From the NCBI GenBank assembly GCA_036563895.1, contig DATCLN010000048.1:1-22466 (forward strand): a stretch of DNA of 22,466 bases, in the 5' to 3' direction. A program made the position numbers and the translations under genes. Below the pieces are notes generated by a model that made no database searches, was not told the origin of the DNA, and worked only from the letters and a program-made list of their open reading frames with translations. Shown in pieces: positions 8,620-16,557 of the stretch. The DNA is from ZCTH02-B3 sp036563895 (lineage in GTDB: Bacteria > Bacillota > Bacilli > Paenibacillales > Paenibacillaceae). Every line of letters starts with the position of its first letter. Position 1 is the stretch's first letter.

Positions 8620-9971
8620 GCGCGCACGCCTCCCGCTTGCGCCGCCAGTTCGGCAGCGAACCGGTCGGTCCGCTCCAGGGCCCGCCTGGCGATCGCTTCG
8701 TTTCTCTCCTTCTTGCCGCGAATCCGGCGGTCCGGAGGCGGCATGAGCCCGAAATTGATGTTCATCGGCTGGAAATTGCCGGGGTCCGCGGAGGTGACGT
8801 ATCGCGCAAGGCTGCCAATGGCGGTCTCCTCCGGCCAGACCGCAGGCGCAAGGCCCAGGGCCAGCCGTGCGGCGTTCACGCCGGCGACCAGTCCCGACGC
8901 CGCCGATTCCACGTATCCTTCCACCCCGGTCATTTGTCCGGCGAAAAACAGGGTGTCGCGCCCCCGGAACTGGTACGTCGGCCTGAGCACCCGGGGCGAA
9001 TTGATGAAGGTGTTGCGGTGCATCACCCCGTAGCGGACGAATTCCGCCCGCTCAAGCCCGGGAATGAGGGAAAAAACCCGTTTCTGCTCGCCCCATTTCA
9101 GGTTGGTCTGGAATCCCACCATATTGTACAGCGTGGCGGCCGCGTTGTCCTGCCGCAGCTGGACGACCGCGAAGGGCTGCCGCCCGGTGCGGGGATCGAC
9201 GAGGCCCACCGGCTTCATCGGGCCGAAGAGCACCGTCTGTTTTCCCCGTTTGGCCATCACTTCGATGGGCATGCATCCCTCGAAATAGATTTCTTTCTCG
9301 AATTCCTTGAGCGGCACCGTCTCCGCGGTGACGAGGGCTTCGTAGAAGACGTCGAATTCCTCTTCCGTCATCGGACAGTTGATGTAGGCGGCTTCGCCCT
9401 TGCCGTACCGCGAGGCGACAAACACCTTGTCCATGTCGATGGAGTCCTTCTCCACGATGGGCGAAGCGGCGTCGTAGAAATACAGGTATTCCTCGCCGAT
9501 CAGGCGGCGGATGTGATCGGAAAGCGCCGGCGAGGTGAGCGGACCGGTGGCGACGATCACGATGCCGTCGCCGGGGATCGCCGTCACTTCCTCCCGCACC
9601 ACCGTGATCAGCGGATGCTCCCGCAGCCGGCGCGTCACTTCCGCGGAAAAGCCCTCCCGGTCGACGGCCAGGGCTCCTCCCGCCGGCACGGCGTGCCGGT
9701 CCGCGCAGGCGATGATCAGCGAGCCGAGCCTCCGCATCTCTTCCTTCAGCACGCCGGCGGCGTTGCTGAGAGCGCTGGCCCGCAGGCTGTTGCTGCACAC
9801 CAGCTCGGCGAAATATTCCGTATGGTGCGCCGGCGTCATCCGCTCCGGCCGCATTTCGAACAGCCTGACCGGCACGCCCCGGGAGGCGATCTGCCAGGCC
9901 GCCTCGCTGCCGGCCAGTCCCGCGCCGATGACCGTCACGGGGGCAATCGTTTCATCGCTCACGGCATCCAC
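8616..9971 (-). CDS. trmFO: tRNA m5U54 methyltransferase TrmFO (folate/FAD-dependent)
   Basis: TrmFO uses methylenetetrahydrofolate and FADH2 to methylate U54 of tRNA to ribothymidine. The 451-residue product has the FAD-binding Rossmann motif VIGAGLAGSEAAW (14-26), the cysteine in AELVCSNSLRA (Cys59) and the cysteine in FEGCMPIEVMA (Cys233). These correspond to the two catalytic or accessory cysteines of B. subtilis TrmFO. Further family blocks are HRNTFINSPRVL, FFAGQMTGVEGYVESAASGL and FQPMNINFGLMPP. The start is GTG 9971 with AAGGTGA upstream; a second GTG four codons later is also possible. It lies 15 bp after topA and overlaps hslV by 4 bp. Confidence 0.96.
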   Translation of the reverse strand: MDAVSDETIAPVTVIGAGLAGSEAAWQIASRGVPVRLFEMRPERMTPAHHTEYFAELVCSNSLRASALSNAAGVLKEEMRRLGSLIIACADRHAVPAGGALAVDREGFSAEVTRRLREHPLITVVREEVTAIPGDGIVIVATGPLTSPALSDHIRRLIGEEYLYFYDAASPIVEKDSIDMDKVFVASRYGKGEAAYINCPMTEEEFDVFYEALVTAETVPLKEFEKEIYFEGCMPIEVMAKRGKQTVLFGPMKPVGLVDPRTGRQPFAVVQLRQDNAAATLYNMVGFQTNLKWGEQKRVFSLIPGLERAEFVRYGVMHRNTFINSPRVLRPTYQFRGRDTLFFAGQMTGVEGYVESAASGLVAGVNAARLALGLAPAVWPEETAIGSLARYVTSADPGNFQPMNINFGLMPPPDRRIRGKKERNEAIARRALERTDRFAAELAAQAGGVRA

Positions 9972-9986
9972 CCTCAGTGTTCACCT

Positions 9987-12080
9987 TCATTCGGCCGCTT
10001 CTTCCCGCGGCGCCGCCTGTTGATGCGAGCAGGCCGTGCAAGACCACATCATCCGGCCCCGGCCGCGCTTTTCCACCATCAGGCCGCCGCATTTCGGACA
10101 GGGATTGGGCGCCGGCCGGTCCCACAGCACAAAGTCGCAGGCCGGGTACCTGCTGCAGCCGTAGAACACGCGCCCTTTCTTGCTCCGCCGTTCGAGAATC
10201 TGGCCTTCCCGGCAGGCGGGGCAGGCGGCTCCCGTGGACTTGACCACCGGTTTCGTGTTGCGGCATTCCGGAAAACCGGTGCAGGCGAGAAACCTGCCGA
10301 ACCGGCCCGTCTTGTACGCCATCGGCCGGCCGCATTTTTCGCAGGTCTCGTCCGACAGGTCCTCCGGCAGTTCCACTTCCTGCATTTCCCCTTCGGCGAC
10401 CGCCAGACGCTTCTCGAAGGATTTGTAGAAGTCGTCGACGACCTTCACCCAGTCCAGCTTGCCTTCTTCCACTTCGTCCAGGTCGCTTTCCATGTTGGCG
10501 GTAAATTCCACGTCCAGGATTTCCGGGAAAAATTTGGCCATCAGGTCGTTGACCAGTTCTCCCAGCTCGGTGGGCACCAGCTTCTTGTCCTTGATGGTCA
10601 CGTAATTGCGCTTCTGGATCGTTTCCAGCGTCGGCGCGTACGTGCTGGGCCGCCCGATTCCCAGTTCCTCCAGCGTGCGCACGAGGCGCGCCTCGGTGTA
10701 ACGGGGCGGGGGCTGGGTGAAATGCTGTTTCGGTTCGATGTTTTCGGCTTCCAGCGTCTGCCCGGCGGCGAGCGGCGGAAGCAGGCGGTCTTCCTCGGCG
10801 GCGTTGTCGTCGGTGCCTTCCACGTACACCTTCATGAAACCGGGGAAACGCACCTTGGTGCCGACGGCGCGGAACGTCGCCGGACCCGCGGCAATGTCCA
10901 CGGTCATGGTGTCGAGCACCGCGGAGGCCATCTGGCTGGCCACGAACCGCTCCCATATGAGCTTGTAAAGGCGATACTGGTCGCGGGTGAGATACGGTTT
11001 GACCGCTTCGGGCTCCCGCATCACGGAAGTCGGCCGGATTGCCTCGTGGGCGTCCTGGGCGTTGGCGTTCTTGTTCAGGTACGCCCTCGGTTCTTCAGGC
11101 GCGTAAGGAGCTCCGAATTTCTGCAGAATGTAGGCCTTGGCCTCTTCCTGGGCGACCGGGGAAACCCGGGTGGAGTCGGTGCGCATGTACGTGATCAGGC
11201 CGACGCTGCCCTCGCTGCCGATGTCGACGCCTTCGTACAGCTGCTGGGCGATCTGCATCGTCCGGGCCGCGCGGAAATTGAGCTTGCGCGCCGCTTCCTG
11301 CTGCAGCGTGCTGGTGGTGAACGGCGGCGCGGGATGGCGGAGGCGCTCCTTCTCCTTGACGTCGGCCACGACGAAGGGCGCGTTGCCCATCCTGGCGAGC
11401 ACTTCGTCCACGTCCGCCTTGCTCGCCAGTTCCTTCTTCTCCCCGTCCAGGGCGTAAAATTTCGCTTCGAATTTGGCGTCGCCCGCGGCGAGCTTCGCGG
11501 TGATCGTCCAGTACTCCTGCGGGACGAAGTTGCGGATTTCGTTTTCCCGGTCGATGATGAGCCTCAGGGCCACGGACTGCACGCGGCCGGCGCTCAGGCC
11601 CTTTTTGACCTTTTTCCACAGCAGCGGACTGATCTTGTAGCCGACGAGCCGGTCGAGCACCCGTCTGGCCTGCTGGGCGTTCACCAAATCCATGTTGATC
11701 TTGCGCGGCGACTTGAACGCCTCGGTGACCGCCTGTTTCGTGATCTCGTTGAACACGACGCGGCAGGGTTCGTTTTCGTCCAGTTCCAGATAGCTGGCCA
11801 GGTGCCAGGCGATGGCTTCGCCTTCCCGGTCGGGGTCGGCGGCGAGATAGACTTTTTTGACCTTTTTGCTCGTTTCCTTCAGGTCCTTGAGCACGTTGCC
11901 CTTGCCGCGGATGGTGATGTACTTCGGCTGGTAGCCGTTTTCGATTTCCACGCCGAACTGGCTCTTGGGCAAATCCCGAATGTGGCCCATGGAGGCCTTG
12001 ACGATGTATTTGCTTCCCAGATATTTGCCGATTGTTTTGGCTTTGGCGGGCGATTCCACAATGACCAGCGAATCCGCCAC
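9987..12080 (-). CDS. topA: DNA topoisomerase I (type IA)
   Basis: TopA relaxes negative supercoils by a transient 5'-phosphotyrosyl break. The 697-residue protein begins with the TOPRIM domain (MADSLVIVESPAKAKTIGKYL; metal-binding DPDREGE at 82-88). The type IA core follows, with catalytic Tyr298 in GLITYMRTDSTR and the motifs NAQDAHEAIRPTS and GRPSTYAPTLETI. Three C-terminal four-cysteine zinc-binding modules (CEKC...CTGFPEC, CPAC...CSRYPAC, CPKC...CTAC) complete it. I choose the GTG at 12080 because AGGAGG lies 7 nt upstream. The ATG two codons earlier abuts the ribosome binding site, and extending to 12182 adds a non-homologous leader. It is the first gene of the operon that ends with codY. 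Confidence 0.96.
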   Translation of the reverse strand: MADSLVIVESPAKAKTIGKYLGSKYIVKASMGHIRDLPKSQFGVEIENGYQPKYITIRGKGNVLKDLKETSKKVKKVYLAADPDREGEAIAWHLASYLELDENEPCRVVFNEITKQAVTEAFKSPRKINMDLVNAQQARRVLDRLVGYKISPLLWKKVKKGLSAGRVQSVALRLIIDRENEIRNFVPQEYWTITAKLAAGDAKFEAKFYALDGEKKELASKADVDEVLARMGNAPFVVADVKEKERLRHPAPPFTTSTLQQEAARKLNFRAARTMQIAQQLYEGVDIGSEGSVGLITYMRTDSTRVSPVAQEEAKAYILQKFGAPYAPEEPRAYLNKNANAQDAHEAIRPTSVMREPEAVKPYLTRDQYRLYKLIWERFVASQMASAVLDTMTVDIAAGPATFRAVGTKVRFPGFMKVYVEGTDDNAAEEDRLLPPLAAGQTLEAENIEPKQHFTQPPPRYTEARLVRTLEELGIGRPSTYAPTLETIQKRNYVTIKDKKLVPTELGELVNDLMAKFFPEILDVEFTANMESDLDEVEEGKLDWVKVVDDFYKSFEKRLAVAEGEMQEVELPEDLSDETCEKCGRPMAYKTGRFGRFLACTGFPECRNTKPVVKSTGAACPACREGQILERRSKKGRVFYGCSRYPACDFVLWDRPAPNPCPKCGGLMVEKRGRGRMMWSCTACSHQQAAPREEAAE

Positions 12081-12220
12081 AACCATTCCTCCTCTTGGCT
12101 TCGCGAGTCTCCCCCGGCAGCCGCCGGGATTCCCGCGGGCGCGGCCCGTCGGCGCCGTCCGGCAGGCCGCGGAAAATGGCACCCCGGGTACGGGTTGCGC
12201 AAAAATGCGCTTTATGAGAT

Positions 12221-12249
12221 AGAATAGCGATTCTTTGGCGACTGCGCAA
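12221..12249 (-). promoter_or_regulatory. Candidate sigma-A promoter for the topA operon
   Basis: On the minus strand TTGCGC, 17 bases, then TATTCT fits a weak vegetative promoter (3/6 and 4/6 matches with ideal spacing), about 140 bp upstream of the topA start. The dprA-topA gap is 209 bp with no other gene. A 5-bp stem GCGCA-TTTT-TGCGC follows about 10 bp downstream. The match is suggestive only. Confidence 0.35.
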
Positions 12250-12289
12250 ACTCATCGTACTTCATTCCGTCCGGCGAGGTCAAATCGGA

Positions 12290-13564
12290 TCAGACGATTT
12301 CGTACCGGAGTCCCGGCCGCTGCGCGACGCGTCCCGCGAGCTGAAGACCGGTCAGAACGGCGTGCAGACGGCCGACGGGAATGCCGCTGGCCTCCGCCAG
12401 CTCGTCGATGGTGCGGGGGGCGTCCTCCAGCAGGCGCAGGATGCGGCGCTCTTCCGGACTCCCCTCGTGCCCTCGGCCCGCCCCGGAGGCGGCTGATCGG
12501 GAGGCATCCAATATTGGGGTTTTCGCCGCGCCGGCGTCAGACCCGCCGAAATCCCGGCCTGCGGCTTCCGATTCCGGCGCTTCCGCGTCCGGGGCGTCCG
12601 TGTCCGGCCTGTCCGCGTTCCGCGCCGGGAAGGCGTCGGCCGCCAGGCAATAAACGTATTCCCCGATCAGGTCCCGCACATCGATCAGGAGCCTGACCCC
12701 GTCCTTCCGGGTGAGCTGGAGAACCCCGGCGCTCTTGGGCGAAGTGATCGGGCCCGGCACGGCAAACACGCCCCGCGCGTACTTCAGGGCCCATTCGGCG
12801 GTGTTCAGCGCGCCGCTGCCCGCGCCGGCTTCGACGACCACGGTGGCGTGGGAAAGCCCGGCGATGATCCGGTTGCGCCACAAAAACGACCATTTGTCGG
12901 TCGCGGCGCCCGGGGGTACCTCCGACAGCACCAGTCCCGTCTTCACGAGCTGGCGGTACAGGCCGCGGTTCTCCGCCGGATAAGGGTGATCCACGGGCGT
13001 GCCGAGCACGGCGATGGTCCCGCCGCCGGCTTCCCCCGCCGCGCGCATCGCCCCGATATGCGCGGCGGCGTCGATGCCCCGCGCCATGCCGCTGACCACG
13101 ACAAATCCCGCTTCCACGAGCGCCGCGGCCAGATCCTCCGCCACCCTTCGGCCGTAGGCGGTGGCGGTCCGGGTCCCGACGACGGCAATCGACGCGCGGG
13201 CCGCGAGGGACCAGTCGCCCAGGGCGTACAGCACCCAGGGCGGCTCGTTGATGACTTCCAGGGACGAAGGGTAATCGGGGTCCAGGCGGGTCACGACGCG
13301 GATGCCGTGCGTCGCAAGCCGCCTTCTCGACGCTTCCATCGCCTCCGGCCTGAGGCGGCGAACCGCCGCTTCGGCTTCCGGCCGGCGAAACCCGATGGCC
13401 ATCCAGTCGCCTTCCCGCCAGGACAAGGCCTCCTCTTTGCCGCGGCAGGACATGAAATTGCGGATTTTGGTCCAGCCGACTCCCTCCGTTTCGTGAAGCC
13501 CGATCAGAATGTCCCTCAGCAACGCGCTTCCTTCGTCCATTTTATTCGCCCCGCCTTCGCTCAT
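12290..13564 (-). CDS. dprA: DNA-processing protein DprA (Smf)
   Basis: DprA binds incoming single-stranded DNA during natural transformation and loads RecA. The product is about 424 residues. It has an N-terminal helical region (about 13-100), a Rossmann-like DprA fold with VVGTRTAT (128-135), SGMARGID (158-165), LGTPVDHPYPAEN and WRNRIIAGLSHATVVVEA (229-246), then an Asp/Ala/Glu-rich linker (about 311-370). A C-terminal winged helix (RRILRLLEDAPRTIDELAEASG...) follows. The B. subtilis protein lacks a comparable long linker and is about 300 residues. I choose ATG 13564 (GGAGGGGTG upstream) over a longer frame. Upstream a strong terminator separates it from sucD, so it probably has its own promoter. 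Confidence 0.93.
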   Translation of the reverse strand: MSEGGANKMDEGSALLRDILIGLHETEGVGWTKIRNFMSCRGKEEALSWREGDWMAIGFRRPEAEAAVRRLRPEAMEASRRRLATHGIRVVTRLDPDYPSSLEVINEPPWVLYALGDWSLAARASIAVVGTRTATAYGRRVAEDLAAALVEAGFVVVSGMARGIDAAAHIGAMRAAGEAGGGTIAVLGTPVDHPYPAENRGLYRQLVKTGLVLSEVPPGAATDKWSFLWRNRIIAGLSHATVVVEAGAGSGALNTAEWALKYARGVFAVPGPITSPKSAGVLQLTRKDGVRLLIDVRDLIGEYVYCLAADAFPARNADRPDTDAPDAEAPESEAAGRDFGGSDAGAAKTPILDASRSAASGAGRGHEGSPEERRILRLLEDAPRTIDELAEASGIPVGRLHAVLTGLQLAGRVAQRPGLRYEIV

Positions 13565-13582
13565 GTTTTCACCCCTCCGCAC

Positions 13583-13598
13583 CGGGACTTTCGTCCCG
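13583..13598 (-). promoter_or_regulatory. Short GAAA-tetraloop hairpin just upstream of the dprA ribosome binding site
   Basis: The minus strand reads CGGGAC-GAAA-GTCCCG, a perfect 6-bp stem closed by a GNRA tetraloop, about 3 bp before GGAGGGGTG of dprA. In RNA it would be stable. It could tune dprA translation or protect the 5' end of the message. There is no known regulator to assign. Confidence 0.35.
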
Positions 13599-13636
13599 TT
13601 TGTTTCCTTTATCCCGTTTGCATCCTGCCGCCGGAC

Positions 13637-13680
13637 AAAAAACAGCCTTCCCTTCCCCGCGCGGGGAAAACGGAAGGCTG
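13637..13680 (-). terminator. Rho-independent terminator after sucCD
   Basis: The minus strand has CAGCCTTCC, an inner palindrome CCCCGCGCGGGG, then GGAAGGCTG and TTTTTT. The outer 9-bp and inner arms make a long GC-rich hairpin followed by a clean U-tract, about 100 bp after the sucD stop codon. It is one of the strongest terminators in the window and isolates dprA from sucCD transcription. Confidence 0.88.
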
Positions 13681-13780
13681 CCTGCCGTTCCGGACGCGGT
13701 GCGGACAACGGATCCGCCGGCCGCTAGTGCGGAGCCGCGTCAAAACGTTGTTTGGTTTCCTTGTTCCTTGGCGATGCCAG

Positions 13781-14707
13781 TCAGGTTCTGCACTTCTCCA
13801 GCAAACCGCGCTCCTTCAGCACGGACACCAGCGTCTCTCCGATTTCGGCCGGCGTCGGCGCCACCTTGATGCCGCATTCGGTCAGCTTGGCGATCTTTTC
13901 CGCCGCCGTCCCCTTGCCGCCGGAGATGATGGCGCCCGCGTGGCCCATCCGCCGTCCGGGAGGCGCCGTCGCGCCGCCGATGAAGCCGACCACCGGCTTC
14001 GTCATGTTGGCGCGGATCCATTCGGCCGCTTCCTCTTCGGCGGTGCCGCCGATTTCGCCGATCATGATGACCGCATGCGTGTCCGGATCTTCGTTGAACA
14101 ACTTGAGGACGTCGATGAACTCCATGCCCTTGACCGGGTCGCCGCCGATGCCCACCGCCGTCGACTGGCCGATGCCTCGCGTGGTGAGCTGGTACACCGC
14201 TTCATAGGTGAGCGTGCCGCTGCGGGAAACGATGCCGACATGGCCTTTTTTGTGAATGTACCCCGGCATGATGCCGATCTTGCATTCCCCCGGCGTGATG
14301 ACCCCCGGACAGTTGGGGCCGATCAGGCGGGTGGGCTTCCCTTCCATGTAGCGCTTGACCTTCACCATGTCCAGCACCGGGATGCCCTCGGTGATGCAGA
14401 TGACGAGCTCAAGCCCGGCGTCCACCGCCTCCATGATCGCGTCGGCGGCGAAAGGCGGCGCCACGTAGATGACGGAAGCGGTCGCGCCGGTCTCCCGGAC
14501 GGCGTCGCGCACCGTGTCGAAAACGGGCAGGGAAACCTTGCGGCCGTCTTCCAGATCGAAATCCACCATGGTTCCGCCCTTGCCCGGCGTCACTCCGCCG
14601 ACCATCTGCGTGCCGTATTCCAGCGCGCCCTTGGCGTGAAAATAGCCGGTCTTGCCCGTGATGCCCTGGGTGATCACTCTTGTATTACGATCCACCAAAA
14701 TGCTCAT
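13781..14707 (-). CDS. sucD: Succinyl-CoA synthetase subunit alpha (ADP-forming)
   Basis: The alpha subunit binds CoA and carries the phosphohistidine of the succinyl-CoA/succinate interconversion in the TCA cycle, in an alpha-beta complex with SucC. The 308-residue product has the CoA-binding Rossmann part (TRVITQGITGKTG...GTQMVGGVTPGKGG), RLIGPNCPGVITPG, GIVSRSGTLTYEA and the catalytic segment GRRMGHAGAI with His256. The ATG at 14707 has GGAGAGTG upstream. A GTG three codons earlier overlaps that site and is rejected. It follows sucC after 30 bp and is followed by a strong terminator. Confidence 0.97.
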   Translation of the reverse strand: MSILVDRNTRVITQGITGKTGYFHAKGALEYGTQMVGGVTPGKGGTMVDFDLEDGRKVSLPVFDTVRDAVRETGATASVIYVAPPFAADAIMEAVDAGLELVICITEGIPVLDMVKVKRYMEGKPTRLIGPNCPGVITPGECKIGIMPGYIHKKGHVGIVSRSGTLTYEAVYQLTTRGIGQSTAVGIGGDPVKGMEFIDVLKLFNEDPDTHAVIMIGEIGGTAEEEAAEWIRANMTKPVVGFIGGATAPPGRRMGHAGAIISGGKGTAAEKIAKLTECGIKVAPTPAEIGETLVSVLKERGLLEKCRT

Positions 14708-14737
14708 GGTTTTCACTCTCCGCGATTGTTTCAGCGT

Positions 14738-15898
14738 TTATTGCACGAGCGATACGATTTTTTGCGCGCCGTCGGCCATCGAATCCGCCGCCACGATCTT
14801 GAGGCCGGACTCGTTCAGGATTTTCTTGCCGAGCTCCACGTTGGTCCCCTCAAGCCGGACGACCAGCGGCCGGTCCAGCCCGACTTCCCGGGCCGCGGCG
14901 ACCACGCCTTCGGCGATGACGTCGCATCTCATGATGCCGCCGAAGATGTTGACAAAGATCCCCTTGACGTTCGGGTCGGCCAGAATGATCTTGAACGCTT
15001 CGGTCACCTTTTCCTTGGACGCGCCGCCGCCAACGTCGAGGAAGTTGGCCGGTTCGCCGCCGTAATGCTTGATGATGTCCATCGTCGCCATCGCCAGGCC
15101 GGCGCCGTTGACCATGCATCCGATGTTGCCGTTCAGGGCGATGTAGGACAGGCCGAATTTCGAAGCCTGGATTTCCTTTTCGTCTTCTTCGTCCAGGTCG
15201 CGCAGTTCCAGAATTTCCGGATGGCGGAACAGCGCGTTGTCGTCGAAGTTGAGCTTCGCGTCCAGCGCCATCACGTCGCCCGAACCGGTGACCACGAGCG
15301 GGTTGATCTCCGCCAGCGCGCAGTCTTTTTCCACGAACACCCGGTACAGGCCCATGAGGAAATCGGCGGCCTTGTTCACCAGTTCCTTCGGAATGTTGAT
15401 GGCGTACGCCAGGCGCCGCGCCTGGAACGGCAGCAGGCCGACGGCCGGGTCGACGGTCTCCCGGATGATCTTCTCCGGCGACCGGGCGGCCACTTCCTCG
15501 ATCTCGGTGCCGCCTTCCTCCGATCCCATGACCACCACGCGGCCGCTGCCGCGGTCCACCACGATGCCGATGTAATATTCCTTGCGAATATCGCATCCTT
15601 CCTCAATCAGGAGGCGCTTGACTTCCTTGCCTTCCGGTCCCGTCTGATGGGTGACCAGCACTTTGCCGAGCAGCTCGGACGCGTGCTTGCGCACTTCGTC
15701 CAGGCTCCTGGCGATCTTGACGCCGCCGGCCTTGCCCCGTCCCCCGGCGTGGATTTGCGCCTTCACGACGACCACCGGGCTGCCCAGCTCGCGGGCCGCT
15801 TCCACGGCTTCATCCACCGTGAAGGCGACCTTGCCGCGCGGCACGGCGACGCCGAATTGGCGCAGGATCTCTTTCCCCTGGTACTCGTGAATGTTCAT
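14738..15898 (-). CDS. sucC: Succinyl-CoA synthetase subunit beta (ADP-forming)
   Basis: The beta subunit supplies the nucleotide-binding ATP-grasp domain and the succinate site of succinyl-CoA synthetase. The 386-residue product begins MNIHEYQGKEILRQFGV and has VVVVKAQIHAGGRGKAGGVK (ATP-grasp loop). It continues with ALAEINPLVVTGSGDVMALDAKL, IGCMVNGAGLAMATMDIIKHYGGEPANFLDVGG and GIFVNIFGGIMRCDVIA, all classical for SucC. The ATG follows GGGAGGATG. It is the first gene of a two-gene operon with sucD. In B. subtilis ylqH lies directly upstream on the same strand; here the upstream neighbour is a divergent SASP gene. Confidence 0.97.
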   Translation of the reverse strand: MNIHEYQGKEILRQFGVAVPRGKVAFTVDEAVEAARELGSPVVVVKAQIHAGGRGKAGGVKIARSLDEVRKHASELLGKVLVTHQTGPEGKEVKRLLIEEGCDIRKEYYIGIVVDRGSGRVVVMGSEEGGTEIEEVAARSPEKIIRETVDPAVGLLPFQARRLAYAINIPKELVNKAADFLMGLYRVFVEKDCALAEINPLVVTGSGDVMALDAKLNFDDNALFRHPEILELRDLDEEDEKEIQASKFGLSYIALNGNIGCMVNGAGLAMATMDIIKHYGGEPANFLDVGGGASKEKVTEAFKIILADPNVKGIFVNIFGGIMRCDVIAEGVVAAAREVGLDRPLVVRLEGTNVELGKKILNESGLKIVAADSMADGAQKIVSLVQ

Positions 15899-15965
15899 CG
15901 TCTGAGCATCCTCCCGTATTCCGTGCGTCTGAACGTTGCATTGCCGATTGGGCGCAACCTTTCCT

Positions 15966-15974
15966 ATTTTAGCA
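15966..15974 (-). promoter_or_regulatory. Candidate extended -10 promoter for sucCD
   Basis: On the minus strand TGCTAAAAT matches an extended -10 element (TGnTATAAT with one mismatch), about 70 bp upstream of sucC and preceded by an AT-rich AAAAATTTTTGACGG stretch. There is no good -35 hexamer at the usual distance, which extended -10 promoters tolerate. No other gene occupies the 251-bp divergent gap. Confidence 0.4.
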
Positions 15975-16095
15975 CTTTTCTTGTCTCCGGTGCTTGCTTT
16001 TCCGTCAAAAATTTTTCCGGATTTCCGAACCGCGCAAACCGGGCCGCCGGGGTCGGCGGCTCCGGACGACCTTCTCCGGGAAAAAGGAACGGATA

Positions 16096-16125
16096 TGCAT
16101 ATTTTCCAACCGGACGATCAAACTA
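16096..16125 (+). promoter_or_regulatory. Sigma-G-type forespore promoter for the SASP gene
   Basis: TGCATA (16096-16101), 17 bases, then CAAACTA (16119-16125) closely fits the sigma-G consensus (GHATR-N17/18-CATNHTA; one mismatch in the -10). The predicted start is about 16132, just before the GGAGGTGAG ribosome binding site at 16137-16145. Position and target gene both agree with forespore-specific expression. Confidence 0.6.
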
Positions 16126-16149
16126 TTAGCGCCTTTGGAGGTGAGAAAC

Positions 16150-16371
16150 ATGGCGAGATCAGGCTCGAGAAACCAATTGGTCGTGCAGGAAGCCCGAGCC
16201 GCGCTGGAGCAAATGAAATTCGAAGTGGCGCAGCAGCTCGGGATTCCGCTGGATCAGGCTTACAACGGGGACAAGGCCACCCGCGACATGGGAGCGATCG
16301 GCGGCAACATGGTTCGCCGTCTGATCCAGATCGCCGAACAGCAGCTCGGCAGTCAGCAAAGACTGTTCTGA
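16150..16371 (+). CDS. Alpha/beta-type small acid-soluble spore protein (SASP)
   Basis: Alpha/beta SASPs coat DNA in the dormant spore, protect it from UV and wet heat, and are degraded by the GPR protease on germination. The 73-residue product MARSGSRNQLVVQEARAALE... has both family blocks: KFEVAQQLGI (22-32), which includes the GPR-type cleavage context F-E-V-A, and GDKATRDMGAIGGNMVRRLI (40-59). The ATG at 16150 follows a near-perfect GGAGGTGAG. A longer in-frame extension upstream to 15994 is not SASP-like. The gene stands alone with its own sigma-G-like promoter and terminator, and its presence shows that the organism forms endospores. The exact paralogue name cannot be assigned. Confidence 0.95.
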   Translation: MARSGSRNQLVVQEARAALEQMKFEVAQQLGIPLDQAYNGDKATRDMGAIGGNMVRRLIQIAEQQLGSQQRLF

Positions 16372-16376
16372 CCCGG

Positions 16377-16411
16377 CAAACCCCGCGGCAAGTCCGCGGG
16401 GTTTGTTCTTG
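16377..16411 (+). terminator. Rho-independent terminator of the SASP gene
   Basis: CAAACCCCGCGG, loop CAAGT, then CCGCGGGGTTTG gives a perfect 12-bp stem beginning 6 bp after the SASP stop codon, followed by TTCTTG. The T-tract is interrupted but the stem is very strong. It ends the monocistronic SASP transcript before rnhB. Confidence 0.85.
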
Positions 16412-16557
16412 TACCGGTTCCCGGCCCGGACAAAAACACGCTTCCCGGACCTTGCGGGCTTTCGGAAGTTGTCGGACAATGGAAGTGTCGGCTTGTTGCC
16501 GGCCGATGGCAAAATACAGAAAGCGACAGGGCGGTTCCGGGAAAGGAAGCGTGCCGG

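Noticed and set aside
12081..12182. A longer TopA start at 12182
   Set aside because: The extra 34 residues are Arg/Gly-rich without TopA similarity, and a good ribosome binding site sits directly before the GTG at 12080.
8637..12227. A 1196-codon plus-strand open frame
   Set aside because: It is antisense to trmFO and topA, which have full catalytic motifs. Its composition (rich in His, Arg, Gly, Asp) is typical of the shadow of GC-rich codons, and it has no ribosome binding site.
12276..12310. An AAATCG...CGATTT inverted repeat at the dprA end as a terminator
   Set aside because: The stem is only 6 bp, partly within the dprA coding end, and has no T-tract on either strand.
12848..16129. 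A 1093-codon plus-strand open frame
   Set aside because: It is antisense to dprA, sucD and sucC and shows no family motif. Open frames of this kind arise where stop codons are rare in high-GC DNA.
15994..16149. An upstream extension of the SASP gene
   Set aside because: It would run through the predicted sigma-G promoter, and the SASP family begins at MARSGSRN with a perfect ribosome binding site.
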